DNA of 39,919 nt, from the NCBI RefSeq assembly GCF_003852495.1, contig NZ_QAJI01000001.1:612243-652161 (forward strand), in the 5' to 3' direction. The number at the start of each line of letters is the position of its first letter. The stretch's first letter is position 1. The notes under the pieces are model-generated. The model was not told the origin of the DNA and made no database searches. It was given only the letters and a program-made list of their open reading frames with translations. Shown piece after piece: positions 9,487-17,626 of the stretch. Both the position numbers and the translations under genes were made by a program. Source of the stretch: Taibaiella sp. KBW10 (GTDB lineage Bacteria; Bacteroidota; Bacteroidia; Chitinophagales; Chitinophagaceae).

Positions 9487-9521
9487 TACTTTGTTCTGTA
9501 TTTTTAATGAAAATAGATTGT

Positions 9522-11000
9522 ATGAAAAAGATATTGCTGCTCTTCATGTTTTTAATCGGCAAACTGGGATCCTATGCGCAAACCATTAAGTATTCCGAAC
9601 CACAGGATTTCAATGTAGCCAAAGACTTGTTTGAAATCGGGGGCTGGGTGGATGATCGGCTGATGATTTTTTACACGCAAAAAAATGAATCTTTTATCGA
9701 TCTGTATGATCAGAATATGGTCAGAAAGGCGATTGTCTCTTTAAGCTTTATGCCGGAGAAACCAAAACAGATCAAATTAGTCCCTATGGACGATAAGATT
9801 ATGTTACTGTATAGCGCGATGACAGGCAGTAAGGAATTTTACTATGCTGCTTTACTGGACAAACAGGGTAAATTAATAGGGAAACCAAAAAACCTGGATG
9901 AACAGCAACAGAATTTTTTGGGATATACCAAAATCCGGTATCAGTTTGTAGTATCGGAACACAATCAGAAAATGGCTTTATTTGGCTACCAGATCAAGGA
10001 TAATAAATTACAATACCATATCAATATTGTTGACAACGATTTGAACATCAGCAGCTCTTCTTCGGGGAAAGTAGATTGTAAAAACGCCATGGAAGTGGAA
10101 CAGGCCCTGATCAAAGATGATGGTACACTGGTATTGAACATCAATGATCTCAATTCAAGCCATAATCAATCTATCGGTGAGGCGGCAATATACACGATTA
10201 AGCCAGTGGCCAAAAACAAATCTGAGGCGCAGGTATTCCCATTTGAATTGCAAGGTAAATTCCTCAGCGGATTATATATCAAAGACGATCTTGCAAAAGC
10301 CAACAATCTTTATTTTGCCGCCTTTTATATGAGCCGTAGCAATGGTATTATTGAAGGTTCCTATTTGGGCAATGTAGCTATTGATGGCAGTACCAACGGC
10401 TTAACCAACGGTGCCGCTACCCCATTCGATGTGAGCCTGCTCGAAAGCTATAAAGGAAAAGACCAAAAGCTATTGAATGACTACCGCATTAAGGATATTA
10501 TCGTTAAAAATGATGGCGGCGTCATCCTTGCGGCAGAAGCCTTTTACAGCTTTACCCGAACCACCAGCAATGGGATGTATAATGGTTACAGCAGTATGGG
10601 ATTCGGCGGCATGGGCATGAACAACAGCAGTTATACTGAATACAATTACGGCAATATATTAATCCTTGATTTTAAGCCCAACTATGAAACGAATTGGTTC
10701 AATATGATTAATAAAAACCAGCGCACGACTGATGACTATGGTACTTATTCCTCTTACAACATGCTGAACAGTGGCGCCCAATTGGTGTTTACGTATAACA
10801 ATATTCAACGCAATGGCATCAAACTGCAGGTGGCTGCCCTGGACATGGAAGGCAGTCTTACCGAAAAGGACATTGCCGCTACCATGAAAAGTAACGGGCT
10901 TTGGCTGCCGAAACTAAGTGTGCAAACTGATAATAAAGAACTGGTGATTCCTGTAGTAAAATCGAATAAGAAAATGTCTTTTGCCAAGCTGAGTTATTAG
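9522..11000 (+). CDS. Exported protein of unknown function
   Basis: About 492 residues with a clear signal peptide (MKKILLLFMFLIGK..SYAQ); no family recognised with confidence. The body is rich in predicted beta strands with repeating short hydrophobic stretches (LIKDDGTLVLNINDLN, KNDGGVILAAEAFYS, GAQLVFTYNN), which suggests a beta-propeller-like fold, but no repeat is regular enough to name. A Gly/Met/Ser/Tyr-rich loop (NGYSSMGFGGMGMNNSS) lies near residues 350-370. There is no T9SS tail and no lipobox, so it is probably periplasmic or outer-membrane associated. An in-frame ATG 15 nt upstream (9507) is possible; 9522 gives the better signal peptide. It is monocistronic, between its own promoter and terminator. 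Confidence 0.82.
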   Translation: MKKILLLFMFLIGKLGSYAQTIKYSEPQDFNVAKDLFEIGGWVDDRLMIFYTQKNESFIDLYDQNMVRKAIVSLSFMPEKPKQIKLVPMDDKIMLLYSAMTGSKEFYYAALLDKQGKLIGKPKNLDEQQQNFLGYTKIRYQFVVSEHNQKMALFGYQIKDNKLQYHINIVDNDLNISSSSSGKVDCKNAMEVEQALIKDDGTLVLNINDLNSSHNQSIGEAAIYTIKPVAKNKSEAQVFPFELQGKFLSGLYIKDDLAKANNLYFAAFYMSRSNGIIEGSYLGNVAIDGSTNGLTNGAATPFDVSLLESYKGKDQKLLNDYRIKDIIVKNDGGVILAAEAFYSFTRTTSNGMYNGYSSMGFGGMGMNNSSYTEYNYGNILILDFKPNYETNWFNMINKNQRTTDDYGTYSSYNMLNSGAQLVFTYNNIQRNGIKLQVAALDMEGSLTEKDIAATMKSNGLWLPKLSVQTDNKELVIPVVKSNKKMSFAKLSY

Positions 11001-11006
11001 TCCGGA

Positions 11007-11060
11007 AAATAAAAAAGTGAATCTGTCCAGTGTACATTGGATGGATTCACTTTTTTATTT
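11007..11060 (+). terminator. Bidirectional terminator between convergent genes
   Basis: Long hairpin: the A-rich run and GTGAATC..TCCA arm (11011-11028) pairs with TGGA..GATTCAC and a T run (11038-11056). It lies between the stop of the plus-strand exported protein and the stop of the minus-strand lipoprotein, with T runs in both directions. Confidence 0.85.
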
Positions 11061-11061
11061 G

Positions 11062-11625
11062 CTATTTGTGTAATAATGTTTCTAATTCCAAGTAATCTTC
11101 GAACCCACCAAACCCTCTTCCATTGGCGTAAACGCCCTGTATCTGGTGCGCCATACAATGGAAGCAGATTTTCGCCGTGCCGACAATCTTATCTTCTCTC
11201 TTAAAGACTAGGATATCACGATAAACATAAATACAGGCCATAGCAGCAGAGTCAGTACCCTTTTCTTTAGTCCTGAAAATACTATCGATTGACGGAAACA
11301 TAACACTATCAATAATACTTTTTCGATAACCAATTGATTCAAGTTTATCAATAAATGAAACATCCTGAATATTTTGGGGAGCATTCCCTACAATCACGAC
11401 ATATTTCAGAAAAGCTATTGGTGAACTATGTCTATTATTAATTAACGATCCAACATGTCGTTCATCGACATCATTAAAATAGTAGTCAATAGCATCATAA
11501 TCTAAAAAATATTTTTCCTTAAAAGGTTTTCCCGAGGCAGTTTTATCCCTTACTTCTTCGGGTGCTGTGTGACAGCTCTGTAATAACAGGATCAATATTA
11601 TCGGGAAAAATAAATATTTATTCAT
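11062..11625 (-). CDS. Putative lipoprotein of unknown function
   Basis: A 187-residue protein with a lipoprotein signal peptide: hydrophobic FFPIILILLLQSC with Cys18 as the likely lipidated residue. The mature part is soluble and charged, with a GNAPQNIQDVSFIDKLESIGY segment and a CxxC pair (KICFHCMAHQ) near residue 155. I do not recognise a family. It begins 12 nt after the murB stop on the same strand and ends at the shared terminator, so it is probably the last gene of the murB transcript. The DNA looks more AT-rich than murB. Confidence 0.75.
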   Translation of the reverse strand: MNKYLFFPIILILLLQSCHTAPEEVRDKTASGKPFKEKYFLDYDAIDYYFNDVDERHVGSLINNRHSSPIAFLKYVVIVGNAPQNIQDVSFIDKLESIGYRKSIIDSVMFPSIDSIFRTKEKGTDSAAMACIYVYRDILVFKREDKIVGTAKICFHCMAHQIQGVYANGRGFGGFEDYLELETLLHK

Positions 11626-11637
11626 TACAATACCGTA

Positions 11638-12654
11638 TTATACAATCTGTACTTCCCGCTCCAGACTGATGCCAAAGCGTTCTTGCACAGAAGCGATGAT
11701 CCGCGTCGACAGGTGAAAAATATCGGATCCTTTTGCCTGTGCATAATTGACCAATACCAGGGGCTGCTTTTGATGTACCCCAAAGTCACCCTCCCGAAAT
11801 CCCTTCCAGCCACATTGTTCAATGAGCCAGGCAGCCGGGATCTTCGTCACCTGCTCTGATATAGTATAACCGGGTATGGTGGGATAATCATCCTTCAAAC
11901 TCTGGTATATTGTATGTGGTACTTCCGGGTTTTTAAAGAAACTGCCGGCATTGCCGATTTCTTTAGGATTGGGTAATTTAGATTCACGGATATGCACCAC
12001 TGCGGCAGATACTGCTTTCAGGCTTAGGGTTGTGATGCCCATACGATCCAGTTCTTCCTGTATATTGCCGTAAGAGATATTAAAATTCGGTGTTTTGGAG
12101 AGTTTAAACACCACATGGGTCATCAAAAACTGTCCTTTAAGTTCATGCTTAAAAATACTGTTCCGGTAGCCGAAAAGGCAGGCGGCATTATCCAGCGTAA
12201 CCAAGGTTTCTTTATTAAAATCCCAAAAGGTTACGGTATCAATTAATTGCTTCACTTCTACCCCATATGCGCCGATATTTTGGATCGGTGCTGCGCCTAC
12301 GGTACCCGGAATCAGGGATAAATTTTCGACACCGGCATAATCATGTTGCACGCAATATTGTACAAAGTCATTCCATACTTCACCCGCACCTACTTCCAGC
12401 CATACCGAACCATCATCTTCTTTTAAAAGATGAATGCCCCTGATCTCATTTTTCAAAACCCAGGCTTGCGGATCTTGTGTAAAAAGAATATTACTTCCTC
12501 CACCTAAAGGCAGAATAGGCAAATGATTGGGAATATGTGCCTTGATATGAGCACAATCTGCTACCGTACGAATGACGGACAGAAAGGGCGCATTGACAGC
12601 CATTCCAAAAGTATTTAAGGGTAATAAGGGGATGTTTTTTTGTATGGTAAGCAT
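11638..12654 (-). CDS. murB: UDP-N-acetylenolpyruvoylglucosamine reductase MurB
   Basis: FAD- and NADPH-dependent reduction of UDP-GlcNAc-enolpyruvate to UDP-MurNAc, second committed step of peptidoglycan precursor synthesis, cytoplasmic. It is 338 residues from the ATG at 12654 and matches the E. coli-type (long) MurB. Visible are the NTFGM start, the FAD-binding LGGGSNILF motif, the IPGTVGAAPIQNIGAYG motif, GYRNSIFK, the catalytic-serine motif NAGSFFKNP, and the C-terminal LEREV containing the catalytic Glu. An ATG 15 nt upstream (12669) is also in frame. It is followed after 12 nt by the lipoprotein gene and preceded by an unknown gene 81 nt away. Confidence 0.95.
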   Translation of the reverse strand: MLTIQKNIPLLPLNTFGMAVNAPFLSVIRTVADCAHIKAHIPNHLPILPLGGGSNILFTQDPQAWVLKNEIRGIHLLKEDDGSVWLEVGAGEVWNDFVQYCVQHDYAGVENLSLIPGTVGAAPIQNIGAYGVEVKQLIDTVTFWDFNKETLVTLDNAACLFGYRNSIFKHELKGQFLMTHVVFKLSKTPNFNISYGNIQEELDRMGITTLSLKAVSAAVVHIRESKLPNPKEIGNAGSFFKNPEVPHTIYQSLKDDYPTIPGYTISEQVTKIPAAWLIEQCGWKGFREGDFGVHQKQPLVLVNYAQAKGSDIFHLSTRIIASVQERFGISLEREVQIV

Positions 12655-12735
12655 AGGTAAATGTATCAATTTTATAGGCCAATATCAATTTTATCCGAGG
12701 GAGTATCTTGCGTTGTAAAAATCCGCTTTCTGACA

Positions 12736-13104
12736 TTATTTTACGAGTCCGCCCACCAATAAGGTTAAAGAAGCATACTTGCCTCTAACCATACTAATTT
12801 CCTCCATGGTCTTATTCTTTGCATGATAATTCTTATACAAATGAAGCCCCCAACTGGGCAAAATTAAATATTGCCACAGTTTCACCTGCGTTCTGGAATA
12901 ATTTATTTCGGGTAGCTCTTTCAGGTAAAGTACAATTTCGGGTGCCGTAATATTGGCTGCAATATACTTTTTCAATTCTATTGAATATTTGGAAAAGGCC
13001 TCAATCGCCTCATCAGATTGTTCCCCTCCTAGTATTTTGTCCGACTGGGCCTGAATATCTTTAAGCTGCCGAAGCAGTAACCTTATTGCATGCTCTTGTT
13101 CCAT
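12736..13104 (-). CDS. Small cytoplasmic protein of unknown function
   Basis: A 122-residue protein, mostly helical and charged at the N-terminus (EQEHAIRLLLRQLKDIQ, SDEAIEAFSKYSIELKKYIAANI), then a more hydrophobic aromatic middle (QVKLWQYLILPSWGLHLYKNYH) and a hydrophobic end (LTLLVGGLVK). There is no signal peptide and no recognised domain. It lies on the minus strand between a putative 24-residue membrane peptide (26 nt upstream) and murB (81 nt downstream), so it may belong to one transcript with them. The codon pattern and consistent frame support a real gene. Confidence 0.65.
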   Translation of the reverse strand: MEQEHAIRLLLRQLKDIQAQSDKILGGEQSDEAIEAFSKYSIELKKYIAANITAPEIVLYLKELPEINYSRTQVKLWQYLILPSWGLHLYKNYHAKNKTMEEISMVRGKYASLTLLVGGLVK

Positions 13105-13130
13105 AAATTTCGGCTGAGAAGGGTCCTACC

Positions 13131-13205
13131 TTATCCCAGACAACAAAAATAAGCTATAGAAACAAAAGAAACCACTAGCAACCCAAATGTATATAGCATT
13201 TTCAT
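13131..13205 (-). CDS. Putative 24-residue single-pass membrane peptide
   Basis: A very short frame whose ATG overlaps the TGA stop of the upstream dehydrogenase gene by one base (TGATG), an arrangement typical of translational coupling. The product (MKMLYTFGLLVVSF then VSIAYFCCLG) is almost entirely one hydrophobic helix ending in a Cys-Cys pair. It ends 26 nt before the next gene on the same strand. Evidence is only position, coupling and composition; the overlap could be chance. Confidence 0.35.
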   Translation of the reverse strand: MKMLYTFGLLVVSFVSIAYFCCLG

Positions 13206-14293
13206 CAGATCATCGGAACGGAAAATTTATCGGAAAGGGTTTGCAGATCCGCAATCACTTCTTCATGCAGGGGAATACCTTTGACACGCCGCTCGGCTTC
13301 ATATTCCCGTTCCGGATCGCCCGGAATCAGTACTTTATCCTGACCGGGAACCGGAGTGGCTTCCCGGAAACGACTGATCCAAAGATCCATTTGTTCCAGA
13401 AAAGAATCTTCAGTTCTAAAAGCATCGACGCGCATAGCGCCGAAAAAATGGCCTAAACCTTCTCCGGGCATGTTTTCCGGTAAGGGTACATAAGCGGGGA
13501 AAGGCGGTGCCCAGGGACCAAAGGAAGCCCCACTCAAAACACCCGATAAAATATCGACAATACTACCCAGTGCATATCCTTTATGACTTCCATGCACCCG
13601 ATCTCCCCCAAGAGGCAATAAAGCCCCTTTTTGTTTTAAAATATTGGCATCCTGCGAAGGATTACCGTCTATATCCTGTACCCAACCGCTGGGTGTATTT
13701 TCTTTTTTGCGTTGTAAGATTTCCAGCTTTCCGTTCGCCGCCGTTGTGGTTGCAAAATCGGCCACAAAAGGTGGCTGATGCTTCGCCGGAATGGCATAAG
13801 CAATCGGATTGGTTCCCAACATACGCTCGGTGGAGAAAGTGGGTGCTACTAAAGCACTGGCATTGGTCATGGAGATACCAATCATCTTATGTTCCAAAGC
13901 CATCATCGCATGAATACCGGCAATGCCGTAATGGTTGCTGTTCTTAACCGCCACCCATCCTGTTCCGGCTTGTTTGGCTTTATCAATAGCCACTTGCATA
14001 GCATAAGGAGCTACCACCAGTCCTAAACCTTTATCGCCATCAATAACTGCTGTGGAGGGGCTTTCATGCACAATCCTGATCTGCGGATTGGCATTCACAC
14101 GGCCTACTTCCCATAGGCGTACGTAACCAATCAACCGGGCTATACCATGACTGTCTACGCCTCTAAGGTCTGCACTGAGCAATACTTTTGTGGCCGTATC
14201 GGCATCCGCATCAGGACAACCGATCTTTAGGAAAATGGCTTTAGCAAAATCAAATAGGCTTTGATAGGTGTAATTCATCGGAGCATCAATCAT
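13205..14293 (-). CDS. Malate/L-lactate-type (Ldh family) NAD(P)-dependent dehydrogenase
   Basis: A 362-residue cytoplasmic oxidoreductase of the Ldh/YiaK/ComC type, which reduces 2-keto acids such as pyruvate or oxaloacetate, or related substrates, with NAD(P)H. Family marks are ADLRGVDSHGIARL with the conserved His near residue 50, NSNHYGIAGIHAMMAL, MTNASALVAPTFSTERMLGTNP, DFATTTAANGK and GSHKGYALG. The substrate cannot be told from sequence. The start may be the ATG at 14293 or 14278 (MNYTYQSLF), the latter closer to relatives. It follows the DUF2480 gene by about 29 nt on the same strand and overlaps the tiny frame downstream by one base. Confidence 0.9.
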   Translation of the reverse strand: MIDAPMNYTYQSLFDFAKAIFLKIGCPDADADTATKVLLSADLRGVDSHGIARLIGYVRLWEVGRVNANPQIRIVHESPSTAVIDGDKGLGLVVAPYAMQVAIDKAKQAGTGWVAVKNSNHYGIAGIHAMMALEHKMIGISMTNASALVAPTFSTERMLGTNPIAYAIPAKHQPPFVADFATTTAANGKLEILQRKKENTPSGWVQDIDGNPSQDANILKQKGALLPLGGDRVHGSHKGYALGSIVDILSGVLSGASFGPWAPPFPAYVPLPENMPGEGLGHFFGAMRVDAFRTEDSFLEQMDLWISRFREATPVPGQDKVLIPGDPEREYEAERRVKGIPLHEEVIADLQTLSDKFSVPMI

Positions 14294-14322
14294 TTTATCA
14301 GCAACAGAAAACGGTTGCTTTC

Positions 14323-14829
14323 TTATTTCTTTTTATAAATAGGTACCGTAGAGCAGGGTTCGCCATACATCAGACTTTTCACAACCGGTAACACTTTCTG
14401 GCTTACTTTAAAATAAGCACTTTCGGGGATTTGAATATCACTACAACCCTTGATCACCAGACGACTGTCTGTATAGGTACTGATGTCTATCTGATCAATG
14501 GCTTGTAATAAAAGATGTTCCGTCAGCTGCGCCACCGTACCATAAAAAGGGGTTGCGCCGCATTTATATAAATAAGTTGCCAGCAGCATATAGGCCCACA
14601 TCGGGATAATGGCATCTGCAGAACAGAATACAGCGACCTGCTTGTTTTCAAAAGGCGTCCAATCCAGTTCCAACAAGGAGGTACGGAAGTCCTTTTCCCG
14701 TAAAATCATTCCCTTGAATAAAAAAGGAGCAATATCTAAAGAGGCGATTTGTTCCGGCTTGGGTAAGTATTGCTCTAAATTGAGGGTGACAATGCCACTC
14801 TCCGCTACTTTGTTTACAATCGTGTCCAT
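14323..14829 (-). CDS. DUF2480 family protein
   Basis: A 168-residue cytoplasmic protein of a Bacteroidota-restricted family of unknown function (DUF2480). Typical features are the IVNKVAESGIVTLNLEQYLP opening, FLFKGMILREKDFR, a DADAI-like VFCSADAIIPMWAYMLLATYL block, and the conserved GCSD motif. The upstream in-frame start at 14847 lies above the -7 box, so the ATG at 14829 is chosen; that leaves essentially no 5' leader. It is first gene of a probable minus-strand transcript running through the dehydrogenase toward murB. Confidence 0.82.
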   Translation of the reverse strand: MDTIVNKVAESGIVTLNLEQYLPKPEQIASLDIAPFLFKGMILREKDFRTSLLELDWTPFENKQVAVFCSADAIIPMWAYMLLATYLYKCGATPFYGTVAQLTEHLLLQAIDQIDISTYTDSRLVIKGCSDIQIPESAYFKVSQKVLPVVKSLMYGEPCSTVPIYKKK

Positions 14830-14833
14830 GCTG

Positions 14834-14841
14834 CAAAGATA
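14834..14841 (-). promoter_or_regulatory. Promoter -7 box abutting the DUF2480 start codon
   Basis: Minus-strand TATCTTTG, an exact TAnnTTTG match, ending only 4 nt before the ATG at 14829. The expected transcription start is at or within a few bases of the ATG, implying a leaderless or near-leaderless mRNA. Confidence 0.55.
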
Positions 14842-14868
14842 AGTCATCGTAAAACGCGGCGGTATAGA

Positions 14869-15663
14869 TTATTTCTTTTTGACCAAAGAGGATAAGGGAT
14901 AACGGATACCGCTATAGCTCATCATATCAACTTTGATACTACCGACCAGAATAGGACTGCTGATGCGCACGGGGATATGGTTATCATCATCGCTTACATA
15001 GATCTCCATCTTTTCGCCTCCTTTGAAAAGAGTGCCTTCTACAAGCAGGGGTTTTATCTTTATGGTATTAAACGTACCATACTTTGTGGTGATCTTTTCT
15101 TTTCCCATGTAGCGGATGTATAAATGAAAGACCTCCTCATCCAGAAACATATCGAAAGGAATTTTATCGCCTACATTATATTTGCTGTAATCTATGTTAC
15201 GTGCATAATACACGGCAGATAAAACATCTTGTATACATTCGGGTACCGTATAGACTTTATTATTGGTAAATGCTTTCTTCTGAGCGGGTAAAAAGCGTAC
15301 GTACTGGTATAATTTATGGCCGTCTTCATTGATGTCCCGTACGAATTTTACAGGAAGCATGGTAGCCGTATCAATATAGGTTTCGTATTTATCTTTTACA
15401 GAAAAGATCCAGTCGTAGGATTTGACGGTATTGCCTAACCCGATTACATGAAAGACGGGCTTGCCATCAAGCGTTTCCAATTTGGTGGTAAAGCTCGCTT
15501 TCGCAGCACCCACCCATACCGCACTGAGGTTGTAGTATACCGTAAAGTTGACCACCTCTCCCGATTTGACCACCCTGTTCTTTAACCCGCAAAAATTACT
15601 TTGTCCCCATGTGATACCTGCTGCTAAGCAGAGCAACAAGGCCATACTTATTTTTTTCCTCAT
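14869..15663 (-). CDS. DUF3108 domain-containing exported protein
   Basis: About 264 residues with a signal peptide (MRKKISMALLLCLAAGITWGQ) and a DUF3108 region covering most of the mature protein. Typical blocks are LKNRVVKSGEVVNFTVYYN, a SYDWIFSVKDKYETYID strand set, DVLSAVYYARNIDY, and the C-terminal VSDDDNHIPVRISSPILVGSIKVDM. DUF3108 proteins resemble periplasmic lipid- or LPS-binding beta folds, but the role is not established. It begins about 60 nt after the TPR gene on the same strand and may be cotranscribed. The ATG at 15678 is an alternative start. Confidence 0.85.
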   Translation of the reverse strand: MRKKISMALLLCLAAGITWGQSNFCGLKNRVVKSGEVVNFTVYYNLSAVWVGAAKASFTTKLETLDGKPVFHVIGLGNTVKSYDWIFSVKDKYETYIDTATMLPVKFVRDINEDGHKLYQYVRFLPAQKKAFTNNKVYTVPECIQDVLSAVYYARNIDYSKYNVGDKIPFDMFLDEEVFHLYIRYMGKEKITTKYGTFNTIKIKPLLVEGTLFKGGEKMEIYVSDDDNHIPVRISSPILVGSIKVDMMSYSGIRYPLSSLVKKK

Positions 15664-15723
15664 CTTCTTATCTTCCAAAATAGGTTTAGGATTAGACCCG
15701 ACCCCAGCACAAAAGTTTAGCGC

Positions 15724-17550
15724 TTAACTCTGCTTCGCCTTTAAAGCCTCATAATTCATTCTGGCTTGTTGTACAAAAGAGCTGCCGGGATAGTTCGTAA
15801 TCAGTTTTTCGTATTGTTCTATGGCCTTAGCCTTATCCTTAAGCTGCTGCTCATAGATGAGGGCCAATTGCATCGTTGCATCATCTCCCAAAACATCATC
15901 ACCATATTTTTCCTGAATGGTAGTTAAATAAATAATCGCTTTGTTATAATCTTGTCTTTTCATAGCGATCGATGCTCTTTGCATCTGTATATCATCCTGA
16001 AGATCGTTATCAGGATAAGCCGCAGATAGACTATCGAGCAAGGCATCGGCCTCCTCATATTTATGTTGAAATAGTAACAGATCGGCATAGGCAAATCTAC
16101 CCAACACGTGAAAATCTTTATCCTCAGGGGTATTTTCTGTAATAAGTACCGACAGGTATAGGGCATCATTGGCAATCAACTCTGAAGTAGAAGCCTTTAA
16201 CACCGATAATTGCCCCTGGGCATATTCAAAATCGCCGCGGTAATAAGAGAGTTTTGCATTGCGATAGCGGGCTTCTTCTCCTAAAATATCTTCTTTAAAG
16301 GTTTTATCGACCTGGGAATAGAGTAAAGCCGCATCCCATACTTTACCGGTAAGGATATAATAATCGCCTAAGGCCAGTTTCGCTTTGCCCTGTAGTTGTG
16401 GAGCAAGATAAGGTTGCGCCATCACCTCATTTAGGGTATCGATCGCTGCTTCGGGGCGATGGGCATATAAGGCTATGTTGCGGGTATAATCCAGGATCAG
16501 ATCACTGTTTTTATACTGTGGGTATTCTGTAAAAAAAGACTGGTAACTGCCTAATAACTGGTCGACAGATGCAGCTACAATAGGATAGGTATGTTCCAGT
16601 TTTTGCTGCATGATATCCAGGTAAATCTGCCGCGCCTTTAAATAGGAAGGATTGGTTTTACCCAGCTGAATCACATAACTGACGCCTTGCAAGGCCAATT
16701 CCAAGGATTCTTTCTGATATTGCTCTATGGCCCAGTTAAGCACTACCGCACCCATGCGTTGCTGGCTTTCATCCAGCTTTATGATTTCTTTCAGTTGTTC
16801 TGCTTTATCTCCTTTGCCCGATTGCAACCAGGTAAACAGCTCCCTCCAGAGATAATTATTGGGATCTTTCGTTAGCTTTTTGGTTAAGGCTTCTTCTGCC
16901 CGCTTTATCTTTTTGGGATTCCCATTGGTAATCCGTTCTAAAGATTGTTTTGCATTCTCCATAGAAAACGGCTGCACCGCTATAGATTCCAACAACAAAT
17001 CGATGGCTTTATCCGTTTCTCCTTTCTGATCGTAAAGTAAAGCCAGCTCATAACTAAAAATATAGGGATTTCGGGTTTTGTCCCGGAAAGTCTCCATGGT
17101 TTTCAACTCGTATTCAGGGATCTTATAATAGCGATAAGCCCCAACCAAACCCGTCGCCTGAAATTCATTGCCATTAAGACTGCTCAGGCTTTGCTCAAAA
17201 TATTGTTTTGCATTTTGCTTATCCCCTTTTAATTGGTAAACATTACCGATATCCACCAGAATCGACAAATCCTCTCTGCGTATTTTAGTCATAAACTGTC
17301 CTAAAGCGATAGCGGTATCGTAATTTTTGGTGGCTAATAAGGCAGATAAATAATTATCATAAAACTTTTTATCGAAGGGAGCCGAGACATACAGTTCCTT
17401 AAGCAATGGTAAAGCCTTGTCATATTGCTTTTCACTTAAGAATAACTGCGCATTGCGCTCTGCTTCTAAAGTGCTTTGTGCCTTTAATGCTTGCGGCAAT
17501 AAGGAAACAAAGGAAAGTAACAGGAAATATTTCAAAAAATCGGTTCTCAT
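15724..17550 (-). CDS. Exported tetratricopeptide-repeat protein
   Basis: A 608-residue protein with a signal peptide (LLLSFVSLLPQALKAQ, cleavage near residue 25) followed by helical TPR-type repeats through to the end. Clear examples are YDKALPLLKELYVSAPFDKKFYDNYLSALL, KQNAKQYFEQSLS and YNKAIIYLTTIQEKYGDDVLGDDATMQLALIYEQ, with a final KAIEQYEKLITNYPGSSFVQQARMNYEAL unit. The C-terminal repeats resemble those of YbgF/CpoB or BamD-type scaffolds. It is probably a periplasmic protein-interaction scaffold; the partner is unknown. It shares strand and spacing with the DUF3108 gene. Confidence 0.85.
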   Translation of the reverse strand: MRTDFLKYFLLLSFVSLLPQALKAQSTLEAERNAQLFLSEKQYDKALPLLKELYVSAPFDKKFYDNYLSALLATKNYDTAIALGQFMTKIRREDLSILVDIGNVYQLKGDKQNAKQYFEQSLSSLNGNEFQATGLVGAYRYYKIPEYELKTMETFRDKTRNPYIFSYELALLYDQKGETDKAIDLLLESIAVQPFSMENAKQSLERITNGNPKKIKRAEEALTKKLTKDPNNYLWRELFTWLQSGKGDKAEQLKEIIKLDESQQRMGAVVLNWAIEQYQKESLELALQGVSYVIQLGKTNPSYLKARQIYLDIMQQKLEHTYPIVAASVDQLLGSYQSFFTEYPQYKNSDLILDYTRNIALYAHRPEAAIDTLNEVMAQPYLAPQLQGKAKLALGDYYILTGKVWDAALLYSQVDKTFKEDILGEEARYRNAKLSYYRGDFEYAQGQLSVLKASTSELIANDALYLSVLITENTPEDKDFHVLGRFAYADLLLFQHKYEEADALLDSLSAAYPDNDLQDDIQMQRASIAMKRQDYNKAIIYLTTIQEKYGDDVLGDDATMQLALIYEQQLKDKAKAIEQYEKLITNYPGSSFVQQARMNYEALKAKQS

Positions 17551-17596
17551 TCTGATGCTAATATATAGAATCTAATCTTATCTAAACGGTAAAAAA

Positions 17597-17619
17597 AAGC
17601 GGAATATAATATTCCGCTT
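17597..17619 (-). terminator. Terminator of the TlpA-like thioredoxin gene
   Basis: An inverted repeat (AAGCGGAATA arm with its complement, 17597-17619) followed in minus-strand sense by eight T residues (17591-17598). It lies just after the TlpA-like stop codon. Confidence 0.8.
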
Positions 17620-17626
17620 GTGTATT

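Noticed and set aside
11062-11625. CxxC in the lipoprotein (KICFHCMAHQ) considered as a third MNIO substrate
   Set aside because: The motif is internal, lacks the terminal CGxG, and the gene is 19 kb away with a different leader.
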